This document shows positions 1 to 8,261 of a stretch of 13,840 nucleotides of DNA, one piece after another (positions within the stretch are counted from its first letter, which is position 1; each line of letters starts with the position of its first letter). The notes under the pieces were generated by a model. It saw nothing but the letters and a program-made list of their open reading frames with translations. It was not told the origin of the DNA and ran no database searches. The position numbers were made by a program, and so were the translations under genes. This DNA comes from CAZRHR01 sp964599915. Lineage in GTDB: Bacteria; Bacteroidota; Bacteroidia; CAIKAF01. Location of the stretch: contig CAZRHR010000068.1 in the NCBI GenBank assembly GCA_964599915.1, forward strand, positions 1 through 13,840. The letters run 5' to 3'.

Positions 1-3000
1 TGTAGGCCGCCGCAGGAAGGATGTTGATGTCTTCCGTGGTATCGCCGGGATTCCATAGATAGGTGTAAGGAGTGCCATTGGTAAAAGGTGTTCCGCCTGA
101 AACGGTGAGATCAATGCTACCGGTGCTGTTGCCAAAGCAAAGAACATCCGTAACTACACTTGATAATTGTATGGGAGCGGCTGGCTGCTGGATGTTTACC
201 GAGGTATTGTTGACACAACCATTGCTATCGGTAACGACCACAGCATAGGTTCCAATACCAAGATTTTGAATATCTTCTGTAGTGTCACCTGTATTCCAGA
301 TATAGGTATAAGGATGGGCCGATGTATAAATGGTACCACCATTTACCGTAAGATCAATAAATGCAGTGCTATCACCAAAACAAGCGACATGTGTTGTTTG
401 TAAAGAAAGTGTTAGGGGTGCAAAAGGTTGGGAAACGGTAGAAAAAATGCTATCTCTACAACCATTGGCATCTTGAACGGTGACGCCGTAGGTTCCCGCT
501 GTAAGGCTCGACAAATCTTCCGTTTGTAACCCATTAGACCAAACATAGGTAAATGGAGCTCCATTGGTAAATGGGGTGCCACCGGAAACGGTAAGATCAA
601 TGGCTCCTGTACCATTCCCAAAACAAGCAATGTTGGTGACTTGCGTCGTCAAGGTCAATGGTGTTAATGGCTGCGCCACATTCACCAATAAACTATCTAC
701 ACAGCCGTTAGAATCGACAACTTGAATTTGATAGGTTCCTGCTGCTAGTCCAAGAATATCTTCGGTTTGGCTGGCATTGGACCATTGGTACAAATAGGCG
801 GCTGATCCGCCAAAAGCTGTGCCACCTGTTACGGTCAAATCAATAGCCCCTGAATTGTTTCCAAAACAATCTACGTCAGTGACTTGTGTATTTAAAACAA
901 TGGGTGAAGCTGGTTGAAGAACAGTGGTACTAAGGTTAACTGAACAATTTGCGCTGTCAGTCACTGTGACGGTGTAAGCACCTGCGGGAATTAAGTTTTG
1001 ATCTTTGGTGGTGATGCCGTTATTCCATGCATACAAATAGGGGGCTAGGCCTGAAAATGGCGCACCTCCACTGGCATTTAGCAGAATACTGCCGGTGCTG
1101 TCTCCAAAACAAAGGATATGGCTTGGAGTTGCTGACAGGGTTATTGGGGTTAAGGGTTGGGTTACGGGGGCGGCAAGATTGGTGGAACAACCATTGGCAT
1201 CGGTTACAAAAAGGATGTAGTTTCCAGAAAAAAGATGTTGTAAATCTTCGGTCGTGCTACCATTAGACCATTGGAAAAGATACGGGTTACCAACCAAGGA
1301 GGGCGTCCCGCCACTCACAGTTACATCCACGGTACCAGTGCTATCTCCAAAACAGGCCACATTAGTTATCTGCGCATTTAAGCTCAAAGGTGCAGCGGGT
1401 TGATTTACAACAGATAGCAAACTGTCTCGGCATCCATTCGCATCTGATACAATCACTTGATAATTCCCAAAAACAAGGTTACTTAGGTCTTCTGTTTGGT
1501 CTCCATTGCTCCATATAAAGGAATAAGCTGGTCCATTGGAGAAGGTAGTTCCTCCTGTAGCTGTAAGATTTACCGCTCCTGTGCTATTTCCAAAACAATC
1601 TACATGAGTAATCTGAGAGGTAAGCGTAAGTGGTGATGCAGGCTGATTGATGGTCACACTGAAAACACTTGAACAACTGCTACTATCTGTCACGGTAACC
1701 ACATAGGTCCCTGCTGGAACCTGATTCAAGTCTTTGGAGGTGCTTCCATTGCTCCATAAATAAGTATAAGGCGCGCTTAAAGTGAAAGGCGTTCCTCCGG
1801 TGACACTTAGAACAATTCCTCCCGTACTATCACCATGACACGCCACATGGCTGGTTTGAGCGGATACGGTTATTCCTGTAATAGGTTGTAAGATACTTGC
1901 CGAAAAATTGGCTTGGCATTGATTCGTATCCGTAACCGTTACCAAATAATTTCCAGCCGGAACATTAGACAAATCTTCTGTAGTATCCCCATTGGACCAT
2001 ACAAAAACGTAGGGTAAGCCATGGGTGAAAGCTGTTCCACCTATTGCCGTTAAATTGATGGCTCCAGTGCTGTTTCCAAAACAGGCCACATCCGTAACCT
2101 GAGCATTTAAACTTAATGGGGCGGTGGGTTGATTTACAACAGATAGCAAGCTGTCTCGGCATCCATTCGCATCTGATACAATCACTTGATAATTACCAAA
2201 AACAAGGTTGCTAAGGTCTTCCGTTTGGTCTCCATTGCTCCATACAAAGGAATAAGCCGTTCCATTGGAAAAGGGCGTTCCTCCTGTGGCTGTAAGGTTT
2301 ACCGCTCCAGTACTATTTCCAAAACAATCTACATCTGTAATCTGAGAAGAAAGCGTTAGCGGTGCTGCAGGCTGATTGACGGTTACACTTAATACACTTG
2401 AACAACTGCTACTATCCGTCACAGTAACTACATAGGTCCCTGCTGGAACCTGATTCAAGTCTTTGGAGGTGCTTCCATTGCTCCACAAATAAGTATAAGG
2501 TGCGCTTAAAGTGAAAGGTGTTCCTCCGGTGACAGTGAGAACAATTCCTCCCGTACTATCACCATGACACGCCACATGACTGGTTTGAGCGGATAGGGTT
2601 AGTCCTGTAATGGGTTGAAGGATATTAGCAGATAAATTGGCCTGACATTGATTGGTATCGGTAACCGTTACCAAATAATTTCCAGCCGGAACACTAGACA
2701 AATCTTCTGTAGTATCTCCATTGGACCACACAAAAACATAAGGTAAACCATTGGTAAAAGCGGTCCCACCTGTGGCAGTTAAATCGATGGCTCCTGTACT
2801 GTTTCCAAAACAAAGCACATCTGTTGTTTGCGCGGATAATGTAAGGGGGGCCGAAGGTTGATTCACAATAGCCGTGAGGCTATCCTTACAGCCGTTGGCA
2901 TCTTCAATCCTAACTTGATAGGAACCTTGTGCCAAATTGGATACATCCTCAGTAGCCGCATTATTGTTCCATTGAAAAAGATATGGTGTTCCACTGTTGA

Positions 3001-3300
3001 AAGGTGTTCCACCTGAAGCGGAAAGGTCAATGGCTCCTGTATTGTTCCCAAAGCATAATACGTCAGTGACTAGCGCACTAAGGCTCAACGGTGCGGAGGG
3101 TTGAAGAACCGTAGCTTGAACCGTATCTGAACAGCCATAGACATCGGTGACTATGCCAAAATAATTTCCGGCAGGAACCCCTAAAGAACTTGCGGTATTC
3201 GCCCCATTACTCCAAGAGAATTGATAAGGTTGGGTGCCTCCTGTTGCGGAGAAACTTAAGGTGCCCGTGCTATCTCCAAAACACGCCACTGGACCAATGA
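1..3300 (-). repeat. Tandem array of at least 14 SprB-like repeats, 243-nt period
   Basis: These are in-frame tandem repeats inside the giant surface-protein gene. The conserved plus-strand 'cca' of the CFG codons lies at 132, 375, 618, 861, 1104, 1347, 1590, 1833, 2076, 2319, 2562, 2805, 3048 and 3276. The last 12 intervals of the array in coding order are exactly 243 nt (81 aa); the first interval is 228 nt because its repeat lacks the PF-x-NG-x-PY insertion. Each repeat reads roughly V-x-C-F-G-N/D-S-T-G, then S/T-G-G-T-P-F, PY-x-x-x-W-S-N-G, T-E-D-L, AG-x-Y-x-V-x-V-x-D, N-G-C and QP-x-x-P-L-x-L. Almost every repeat has two cysteines, one in CFG and one in NGC, about 50 residues apart. The repeat at the left edge is cut, so the array continues outside. 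Confidence 0.93.
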
Positions 3301-5929
3301 CCCCTAGTTGTGCGCTCGGCCTTGGATATTTAGGAAGCGTGGCCAACGAGGTGTCCGTACATCCTTGATTGCTTGTGGCGATAAGGGTTACAGGATAAAC
3401 CCCTGCATTGGAATACGTATGTTGTGGGGATTGTGTTTGATCCGTTTGTCCATCACCCCATTGCCAATCCCATTGAACAATGGATCCCGGAAAAGCAATG
3501 GAGGAGGTGTTGTTCATTTGAACAAATAGACTACAAGAATCATTCAAAAAGTTGAAACTGGCTTGCGGACTAGGGTGGATAATGGCAGTTTGGGTGGCCG
3601 TGTCGGTGCACCCACCCGTTCCTGTGGCTACCAATTGGACCAAAAAGTTAGCTGCTTGGTTAAAAATTGGACTCACCTGAGCTTGTTGGCTGGTATTGCC
3701 ATTGTTAAAATCCCAAGCATATTGAATGATACTGCCAGAGGCTATGGTCGTATTGTTGTTTATGGGTAATGGGATCCCAGTGCAGCCAGCGTTTAGGGAA
3801 AAGTTGGCATTTGGAGTGGCCCAAAAGCCCATGGTTTGTTGCAGGGTATCTTTACATCCATGGTTGGTGGTTACTTCAAGTCGAATGGTTCGGGTGCCAT
3901 GTGGATTAAAGGTTACCTGAGGACTTTGTGTGTTTGAAAACTGATTGTTGCCAAAGCTCCAATCCCATTGTACAAGATTACCAGGGGCATTTACACTGGA
4001 TAGGTCTTGAAAAATGGCGGATAGTGAGCAGGTGTCTGGTAAAGCAAATTGGGCATTAGGTTTTGGAAATACTTCAAGTGCTCCGGTAGCCGTATCCCTG
4101 CAACTTCCAGGACCGGTAGCGATTAATTGGAGATTATAATTTCCAATTGCATTATAAAAATGGGAAGGATTGGTTTGCGTGCTGGTCTGGTTATTCCCGA
4201 AATTCCATTGAAATTGGAGAGGATAAACAGGTTGAATGGTCGTTTGATTTGTTATAGGGGTTTGTAAACCCTGACAAACGTCTGTAATGGAAAATTGGGC
4301 AACAGGGTATGGATAAATGGTAAATGGTTTGTTTTTACTCGTACTATCGATACAACCATTAATATCTGTATGCACATAATACTGCCCTGGTTGGCTGGGT
4401 AGGATAAAATGGCTGTTGGCACCCGGAATGGCTAATCCATCCAAATACCATTGGTAGCCGGTGTAGGTAGGATTCACTGAAATCGTAGCGGCATTGACGC
4501 AGGTGTCTCCCACCAGGGTGAAGTCTAAGGTAGGAGGGACGTCGAACCCCGCATAATAACCTGCCATGCCGGCAAAGGAGTTGGTCCCATAAAAACTCAC
4601 CGCCATAGGACCTGTAGAGGAAATGGAGGTGTTACCGGTGAAATTGGTGAATTTGTAAGTTTTCCAAAAGGTGGTACCAGAAACGGCATTTCCTGTGGCT
4701 GGACCATAGCTACTGGTTCCATTTCCATCTGTAATGGTCACTGTGGCCCCGGTTCTGGTTACAATCATTAATCCTCCATTGAGGGTGTTGTTACCAATTC
4801 GGTCGATAAAAGGAATGTTGTTTACAAAGGTGCCCAAGCGACAACTAATCGGTGCAATAAAACTAAGACCTCCTGTACTCGCGTTGTTGCTTGCGCTGGA
4901 TCCGGCGATATGCTGGTAGCAATAGGCGGGCTTGCTGGTTCGGATGTATAGGTTTTGATTGGCGGTGTAATTACTGCCTGAAATAAAATAATATTGACCC
5001 TGATTGATGGTGGCGAGTGGGGTGCCGCTTGCATTGACAAAAATTTGCGTATTATCTGAATGGGCTACAATAATGATTTGTTCCATGTTGTTTGGCCCCT
5101 CGCCTCGCACGGTGATGTATTCTGTGCCCAGCCTATTGACTGGCACCGGCTGGTCAAAACCTGCGTCCTGATTTCCGGTGGGGTTTCCCAATAAGTTCCC
5201 CAAGCAAAAACCATTGAGCATGGCGATGGGTTTGGTGGAGGTTACAAGGGCTCCGGTAAACTGATCGGTGTTTTGGCCTCCAACATGTCTTACAGCAAAT
5301 ACAATGCTTTGACCTGCCTGTAAGGTGTAGGTGCCACCCGCAGAGGTGGGGCCTCCGTTCAAAGTAACCATCCCAGGCTTAAATCCACTCAAGGTAAGCT
5401 GGGTATTATTTTCCGTGGCCATAAAGCTGAAAAAAGTAGCACGGTTGCTGGTGGTTGAACCACTTCCTATTGGAGGTGCGCCTATCCTAAATGTGGTTCC
5501 CAAGGCTGGGCGACCTTTGGCTGTAACGGAATTGGCTTGGTTAATGGAATTGGTACTAAACTCCGACATCCTGCAATTTACATACACAGAGTCGGCTGCC
5601 TCGACCACAATTCCTTTGTTCGCTAGGGGCGTGTTCAGTTCAGTAAAACGAACACTCACCCATGAGGTGGAGTCGGTTCCTAGTAAATAAGACACTGGCG
5701 CAGCATTTGAAACCACACCGGATGTAATCAATGTACCGCCTCCTGTGCGCACAATGTAGGGAACTGGAGAGCTGCTTGGTGTAGAAATGTACAACCAATG
5801 CTGCACGTTATTGGTAAACCCCCTACCATGCATGGGCGGGAGAAAGTGAACCGTATCCAATTGGGCATTTCCCTTCCCGGCCATCAAAAGCAAGAAGCAA
5901 ATAACCAATAGTTTTTTCACTGGGTTCAT
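1..5929 (-). CDS. Giant secreted PKD/SprB-repeat surface protein (3' end outside window)
   Basis: One uninterrupted frame of 1976 codons runs from an ATG at 5929 off the left edge; codon phase was checked at both ends and in the middle. Residues 1-22 form a signal peptide (Lys-Lys, hydrophobic core, cleavage likely at NA|Q). Residues about 110-450 resemble the IgGFc-binding-protein domain common in Bacteroidota gliding-associated proteins, with a FFSFMATENNT-like segment. Residues about 466-540 are Ig/PKD-like. Four PKD domains follow at about 542-613, 620-693, 701-776 and 780-863, each with a W-x-F/W-x(N/D)G core and a G-C-x-D-T/S end. From about residue 877 there are at least 14 SprB-like repeats with CFG(N/D)ST and WSNG motifs. 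The likely role is a cell-surface adhesin or gliding-type filament exported by type IX secretion, but the C-terminal sorting domain that would show this is not in the window. A 246-nt AT-rich gap separates it from the gene upstream, so it probably has its own promoter. Confidence 0.93.
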   Translation of the reverse strand, partial: MNPVKKLLVICFLLLMAGKGNAQLDTVHFLPPMHGRGFTNNVQHWLYISTPSSSPVPYIVRTGGGTLITSGVVSNAAPVSYLLGTDSTSWVSVRFTELNTPLANKGIVVEAADSVYVNCRMSEFSTNSINQANSVTAKGRPALGTTFRIGAPPIGSGSTTSNRATFFSFMATENNTQLTLSGFKPGMVTLNGGPTSAGGTYTLQAGQSIVFAVRHVGGQNTDQFTGALVTSTKPIAMLNGFCLGNLLGNPTGNQDAGFDQPVPVNRLGTEYITVRGEGPNNMEQIIIVAHSDNTQIFVNASGTPLATINQGQYYFISGSNYTANQNLYIRTSKPAYCYQHIAGSSASNNASTGGLSFIAPISCRLGTFVNNIPFIDRIGNNTLNGGLMIVTRTGATVTITDGNGTSSYGPATGNAVSGTTFWKTYKFTNFTGNTSISSTGPMAVSFYGTNSFAGMAGYYAGFDVPPTLDFTLVGDTCVNAATISVNPTYTGYQWYLDGLAIPGANSHFILPSQPGQYYVHTDINGCIDSTSKNKPFTIYPYPVAQFSITDVCQGLQTPITNQTTIQPVYPLQFQWNFGNNQTSTQTNPSHFYNAIGNYNLQLIATGPGSCRDTATGALEVFPKPNAQFALPDTCSLSAIFQDLSSVNAPGNLVQWDWSFGNNQFSNTQSPQVTFNPHGTRTIRLEVTTNHGCKDTLQQTMGFWATPNANFSLNAGCTGIPLPINNNTTIASGSIIQYAWDFNNGNTSQQAQVSPIFNQAANFLVQLVATGTGGCTDTATQTAIIHPSPQASFNFLNDSCSLFVQMNNTSSIAFPGSIVQWDWQWGDGQTDQTQSPQHTYSNAGVYPVTLIATSNQGCTDTSLATLPKYPRPSAQLGVIGPVACFGDSTGTLSFSATGGTQPYQFSWSNGANTASSLGVPAGNYFGIVTDVYGCSDTVQATVLQPSAPLSLSALVTDVLCFGNNTGAIDLSASGGTPFNSGTPYLFQWNNNAATEDVSNLAQGSYQVRIEDANGCKDSLTAIVNQPSAPLTLSAQTTDVLCFGNSTGAIDLTATGGTAFTNGLPYVFVWSNGDTTEDLSSVPAGNYLVTVTDTNQCQANLSANILQPITGLTLSAQTSHVACHGDSTGGIVLTVTGGTPFTLSAPYTYLWSNGSTSKDLNQVPAGTYVVTVTDSSSCSSVLSVTVNQPAAPLTLSSQITDVDCFGNSTGAVNLTATGGTPFSNGTAYSFVWSNGDQTEDLSNLVFGNYQVIVSDANGCRDSLLSVVNQPTAPLSLNAQVTDVACFGNSTGAINLTAIGGTAFTHGLPYVFVWSNGDTTEDLSNVPAGNYLVTVTDTNQCQANFSASILQPITGITVSAQTSHVACHGDSTGGIVLSVTGGTPFTLSAPYTYLWSNGSTSKDLNQVPAGTYVVTVTDSSSCSSVFSVTINQPASPLTLTSQITHVDCFGNSTGAVNLTATGGTTFSNGPAYSFIWSNGDQTEDLSNLVFGNYQVIVSDANGCRDSLLSVVNQPAAPLSLNAQITNVACFGDSTGTVDVTVSGGTPSLVGNPYLFQWSNGSTTEDLQHLFSGNYILFVTDANGCSTNLAAPVTQPLTPITLSATPSHILCFGDSTGSILLNASGGAPFSGLAPYLYAWNNGITTKDQNLIPAGAYTVTVTDSANCSVNLSTTVLQPASPIVLNTQVTDVDCFGNNSGAIDLTVTGGTAFGGSAAYLYQWSNASQTEDILGLAAGTYQIQVVDSNGCVDSLLVNVAQPLTPLTLTTQVTNIACFGNGTGAIDLTVSGGTPFTNGAPFTYVWSNGLQTEDLSSLTAGTYGVTVQDANGCRDSIFSTVSQPFAPLTLSLQTTHVACFGDSTAFIDLTVNGGTIYTSAHPYTYIWNTGDTTEDIQNLGIGTYAVVVTDSNGCVNNTSVNIQQPAAPIQLSSVVTDVLCFGNSTGSIDLTVSGGTPFTNGTPYTYLWNPGDTTEDINILPAAAY
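1347..2804 (-). repeat. 729-nt tandem duplication (three SprB repeats) within the array
   Basis: Segments 1347-2075 and 2076-2804 are near-identical copies of a block of exactly three repeat units. For example, the run beginning gatttacaacagatagcaa is at 1402 and again at 2131, an offset of 729. The two copies differ by only a few substitutions in each 80-nt stretch of the first two units, many in third codon positions. They diverge more in the third unit and become ordinary inter-repeat similarity outside the block. Both copies carry the rare variant CHGDSTGG in place of CFG at 1833 and 2562. This points to a fairly recent unequal crossing-over or slippage event that kept the frame. Confidence 0.9.
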
Positions 5930-6175
5930 CTTTAACCTAGCTAAATTAAAGATTATTCCTTGAATTCATTATGTTTTTCAACAGAATTTTAATCTGATAA
6001 TAAGTTATTTAAATTGTTTTAGATGATTTAAATATATAGTTTTTTTTAACCAAGATTTTAAAGCTCCTCAATGTGAAAAATTGAAGTTGTGTTTTCAAGA
6101 GTTTACCTGCATTTTCTTGCGCTAGTCTTGTGTTTACATATAATCTCTTTTGAGAATTTCGTTTGATTTAGTTTA
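5930..6175. other. AT-rich intergenic region upstream of the giant surface-protein gene
   Basis: The 246 nt between the end of the cytidylyltransferase fusion gene and the start of the giant gene is strongly AT-rich, with runs such as atttaaatatatag near 6027. I see no open frame of note. No clean TTG-N(17-23)-TAnnTTTG promoter was found on the minus strand, although a promoter for the giant gene must lie here if it is not read through from upstream. Confidence 0.5.
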
Positions 6176-7363
6176 CTAAATGTTAGTTTGGTTTTTAGCA
6201 AAAACTTGGAATTCTCCTTCCACAGTCCATGGCTCAAACCCCGCATAGGTAGCAATCCGCGCAGAGGATAGGTTAGTGGTTCGAACCATGGCTTTCAATG
6301 GTTTGTTTTTTAGTAGATTAACCCAGTTTTTGACCATGATTTTTCCCCACCCTTTTCCTCGAAATTCTGGCGCAACCGTCCATGATAGCCACCACCAACC
6401 TTCTTCATCACAATCTGCACGCACCACCCCGATCATTTTTTCCTCTACCCATGCCATACACATTCGGCAATTTGTATCTTGAAGCTTACGCTCAAGCCAA
6501 GTCCAATGGGTGTCTTCTGAAATGGGTGCATTTTGTACCGATTGAAGCCGGGTTTCTGGGTCATTCCGCCACTGGAGAAGTAGCGCTCCATGGGTTAAGG
6601 TTACCGGGCTAAATACCAGCGCATCTGGTCTGATTTCTGTTTTTGATTCTTTCTCTTTTAACCTCAAAAGTCGCTGGTATTTCAATTCCGCCAACTCCCA
6701 ATCCTCCAAATCGTCAATGTCTTGCGCTTCCAATCGGGAAACTTCCAATCCTTTGGCCCTGCCTGAAAGGATTTTTCCCGTGGCTAAAAATGCATCTACT
6801 TTGAGCCAATACCATTGGCCAGCATCATGATAGAGTGGGGTAAGGTCTTGACTCCGGCGTTCTGCGTGTTCAGGCCAAACCATGGCAACCCTTTCCTCAT
6901 TTTTCTTTTGAACTGCACGCCAAACCGGGTAGCCAAAGCTAAGTATGGGATACACTACGTCTGCATCGTCCTGAAGCATAGACCAGCCCTTCCTTAAATG
7001 AAAGGGTTGGGTAAATACTGCCGTGGGATAAAGGCAGCAAATCTCATGGAAAGATACGCCTTGGGCTTCATAGGTTTCCAATACCTCCTTCAGCACATCT
7101 GCGGTGGTGGCATAATCTCCGGCATTGGTTGCGGTTCTTAGAAATGGAACCACAGCCCCTGCCTCTCGTGCCTCTTGAGCAACCTCGTCATCATCAGTAG
7201 ATACCATCACTTCGTCGAAAAGACCGGAGGTGATGGCCACTTCTATGCTGTAATGCAAGATGGGTTTCCCTAAAAATGAACGGGTGTTTTTCCTTGGAAT
7301 CCGCTTACTGCCTCCTCTGGCGGGAATAATGCAAAGTCGCTTGAACATGGAGGAAATGTACAT
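6176..7363 (-). CDS. pseF: PseF-like CMP-nonulosonate cytidylyltransferase fused to a GNAT acetyltransferase
   Basis: The 395-residue protein has two parts. Residues about 7-232 match acylneuraminate/pseudaminate cytidylyltransferases, which make CMP-activated nonulosonic acid from CTP. The nucleotide-binding P-loop-like motif IPARGGSKRIPRKN is at 13-26, VSTDDDEVA is at 54-62, and the PseF-typical RSQDL and YHDAGQWYW are at 170-186, followed by QDIDDLEDW at 214-222. Residues about 250-390 are a GNAT domain: LLQWRNDPETR at 262-272 resembles PseH-type N-acetyltransferases, and the acetyl-CoA-binding R-G-K-G-W-G is at 335-340. A PseF-only protein would end near residue 235. The start is uncertain: the second ATG at 7348 gives MFKRLCIIPARGG, closer to the usual family start. 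It is third in a probable operon after the MORN gene (47-nt gap). No other pseudaminic or sialic acid genes are in the window. PseF rather than NeuA is a judgement from motifs. Confidence 0.88.
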   Translation of the reverse strand: MYISSMFKRLCIIPARGGSKRIPRKNTRSFLGKPILHYSIEVAITSGLFDEVMVSTDDDEVAQEAREAGAVVPFLRTATNAGDYATTADVLKEVLETYEAQGVSFHEICCLYPTAVFTQPFHLRKGWSMLQDDADVVYPILSFGYPVWRAVQKKNEERVAMVWPEHAERRSQDLTPLYHDAGQWYWLKVDAFLATGKILSGRAKGLEVSRLEAQDIDDLEDWELAELKYQRLLRLKEKESKTEIRPDALVFSPVTLTHGALLLQWRNDPETRLQSVQNAPISEDTHWTWLERKLQDTNCRMCMAWVEEKMIGVVRADCDEEGWWWLSWTVAPEFRGKGWGKIMVKNWVNLLKNKPLKAMVRTTNLSSARIATYAGFEPWTVEGEFQVFAKNQTNI

Positions 7364-7410
7364 AAATTTCCTTTCCCCAAAAATTACAACGTAGAATCCA
7401 AAGATAACTT

Positions 7411-8241
7411 TTAAATAGCAGGGTCTATTCTACGGCCATTTTCCCATACGCCTTCCCATTTTTTTCCATCTGCCGACCAAAAAGTACCCCGACCATGCAT
7501 TTTATCTTTTTCCCATTGGCCTTCGTACCGACTTCCATCTTTGTAAAAATACGCACCAATTCCTTCCCTTGCGTCCATCACAAAAGTTCCTCGGTATACA
7601 TCTCCATCTTTATAATGGTGCACGCCCTGACCATGTCGTTTTTTTCCTAGCCATTCCCCGTAATACCAGCCTTTTTCTCGATAATGGGCCAATCCCTTTC
7701 CCACAGGAGCTCCATCTTTTAACTTTCCAAAATAATGAAAATGGACGCCTGAACCGGTGGTTAGGGTGATGGTGTCCATGTTGCTTTCTTTTTGCCTTGC
7801 TTCCAAATGATGTTGCGCTTGCAATAGCATCGCCTTTTCTGCGGCCCAAACGAATTGGAGTGAATCCAATTTCTTTTGCTGCAAATACATGGCTTGGCTG
7901 TTTTGCGCGGTAATTAAGGCCTTATTTTGTACTTCAAGCTCATATTTTCTTTTCCATTGAACCTGCATCAACTGACTTTCTGCGAGTTGTATGTTGAGAC
8001 GTTGTTCCTTTAAGTGTATTTTTTGCCATTGCTCACTTAGCTTCTTTGGAGTTTGTGCAGCCCATAAGCTGTCGGGAAAAGCTTTTTGCCAATGATGTTG
8101 ATGGCGATAAGCATGGGCTAAAACACGCTCCATTTCTTGAATTTTATTTGTCCCATACGAGTATTGCCATCCGGTCATTCCTAAAAGTAGTACACAAAGG
8201 AGCCACAAGGCAAGGATTTTCTTTTGGTTCTTCCTATTCAT
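7411..8241 (-). CDS. Membrane-anchored coiled-coil protein with C-terminal MORN repeats
   Basis: The 276-residue protein has a basic N-terminus (NRKNQKK) and one hydrophobic helix at about 9-25, acting as a signal anchor or uncleaved signal. Residues about 35-155 are rich in Gln, Lys, Leu and Glu and probably form a coiled coil. Residues about 168-276 contain four to five MORN repeats of 22-23 residues, for example YYGEWLGKKRHGQGVHHY at 193-210, YRGTFVMDAREGIGAYFY at 216-233 and YEGQWEKDKMHGRGTFW at 239-255. MORN repeats usually make an elongated beta-sheet used for protein or lipid contacts; no enzymatic motif is visible. It lies 20 nt after the DUF2490 gene and 47 nt before the cytidylyltransferase fusion, all on one strand, which suggests cotranscription. 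The specific role is unknown. Confidence 0.85.
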   Translation of the reverse strand: MNRKNQKKILALWLLCVLLLGMTGWQYSYGTNKIQEMERVLAHAYRHQHHWQKAFPDSLWAAQTPKKLSEQWQKIHLKEQRLNIQLAESQLMQVQWKRKYELEVQNKALITAQNSQAMYLQQKKLDSLQFVWAAEKAMLLQAQHHLEARQKESNMDTITLTTGSGVHFHYFGKLKDGAPVGKGLAHYREKGWYYGEWLGKKRHGQGVHHYKDGDVYRGTFVMDAREGIGAYFYKDGSRYEGQWEKDKMHGRGTFWSADGKKWEGVWENGRRIDPAI

Positions 8242-8261
8242 TTTCCTTGGTTTAGTATCGG

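Noticed and set aside
1..3300. The regular direct repeats as a CRISPR array
   Set aside because: The period is 243 nt, the repeats are in frame with a single open coding sequence, and the variable parts are diverged protein-coding sequence rather than unique spacers.
5331..5690. A 119-codon plus-strand open frame
   Set aside because: It lies wholly antisense to the clearly coding N-terminal domain of the giant surface protein and shows no recognisable protein features.
6166..6181. Perfect inverted repeat atttag-ttta-ctaaat over the stop of the cytidylyltransferase fusion gene
   Set aside because: The stem is six almost pure A-T pairs with no T tract after it, so it is unlikely to be a terminator and is expected by chance in AT-rich DNA.
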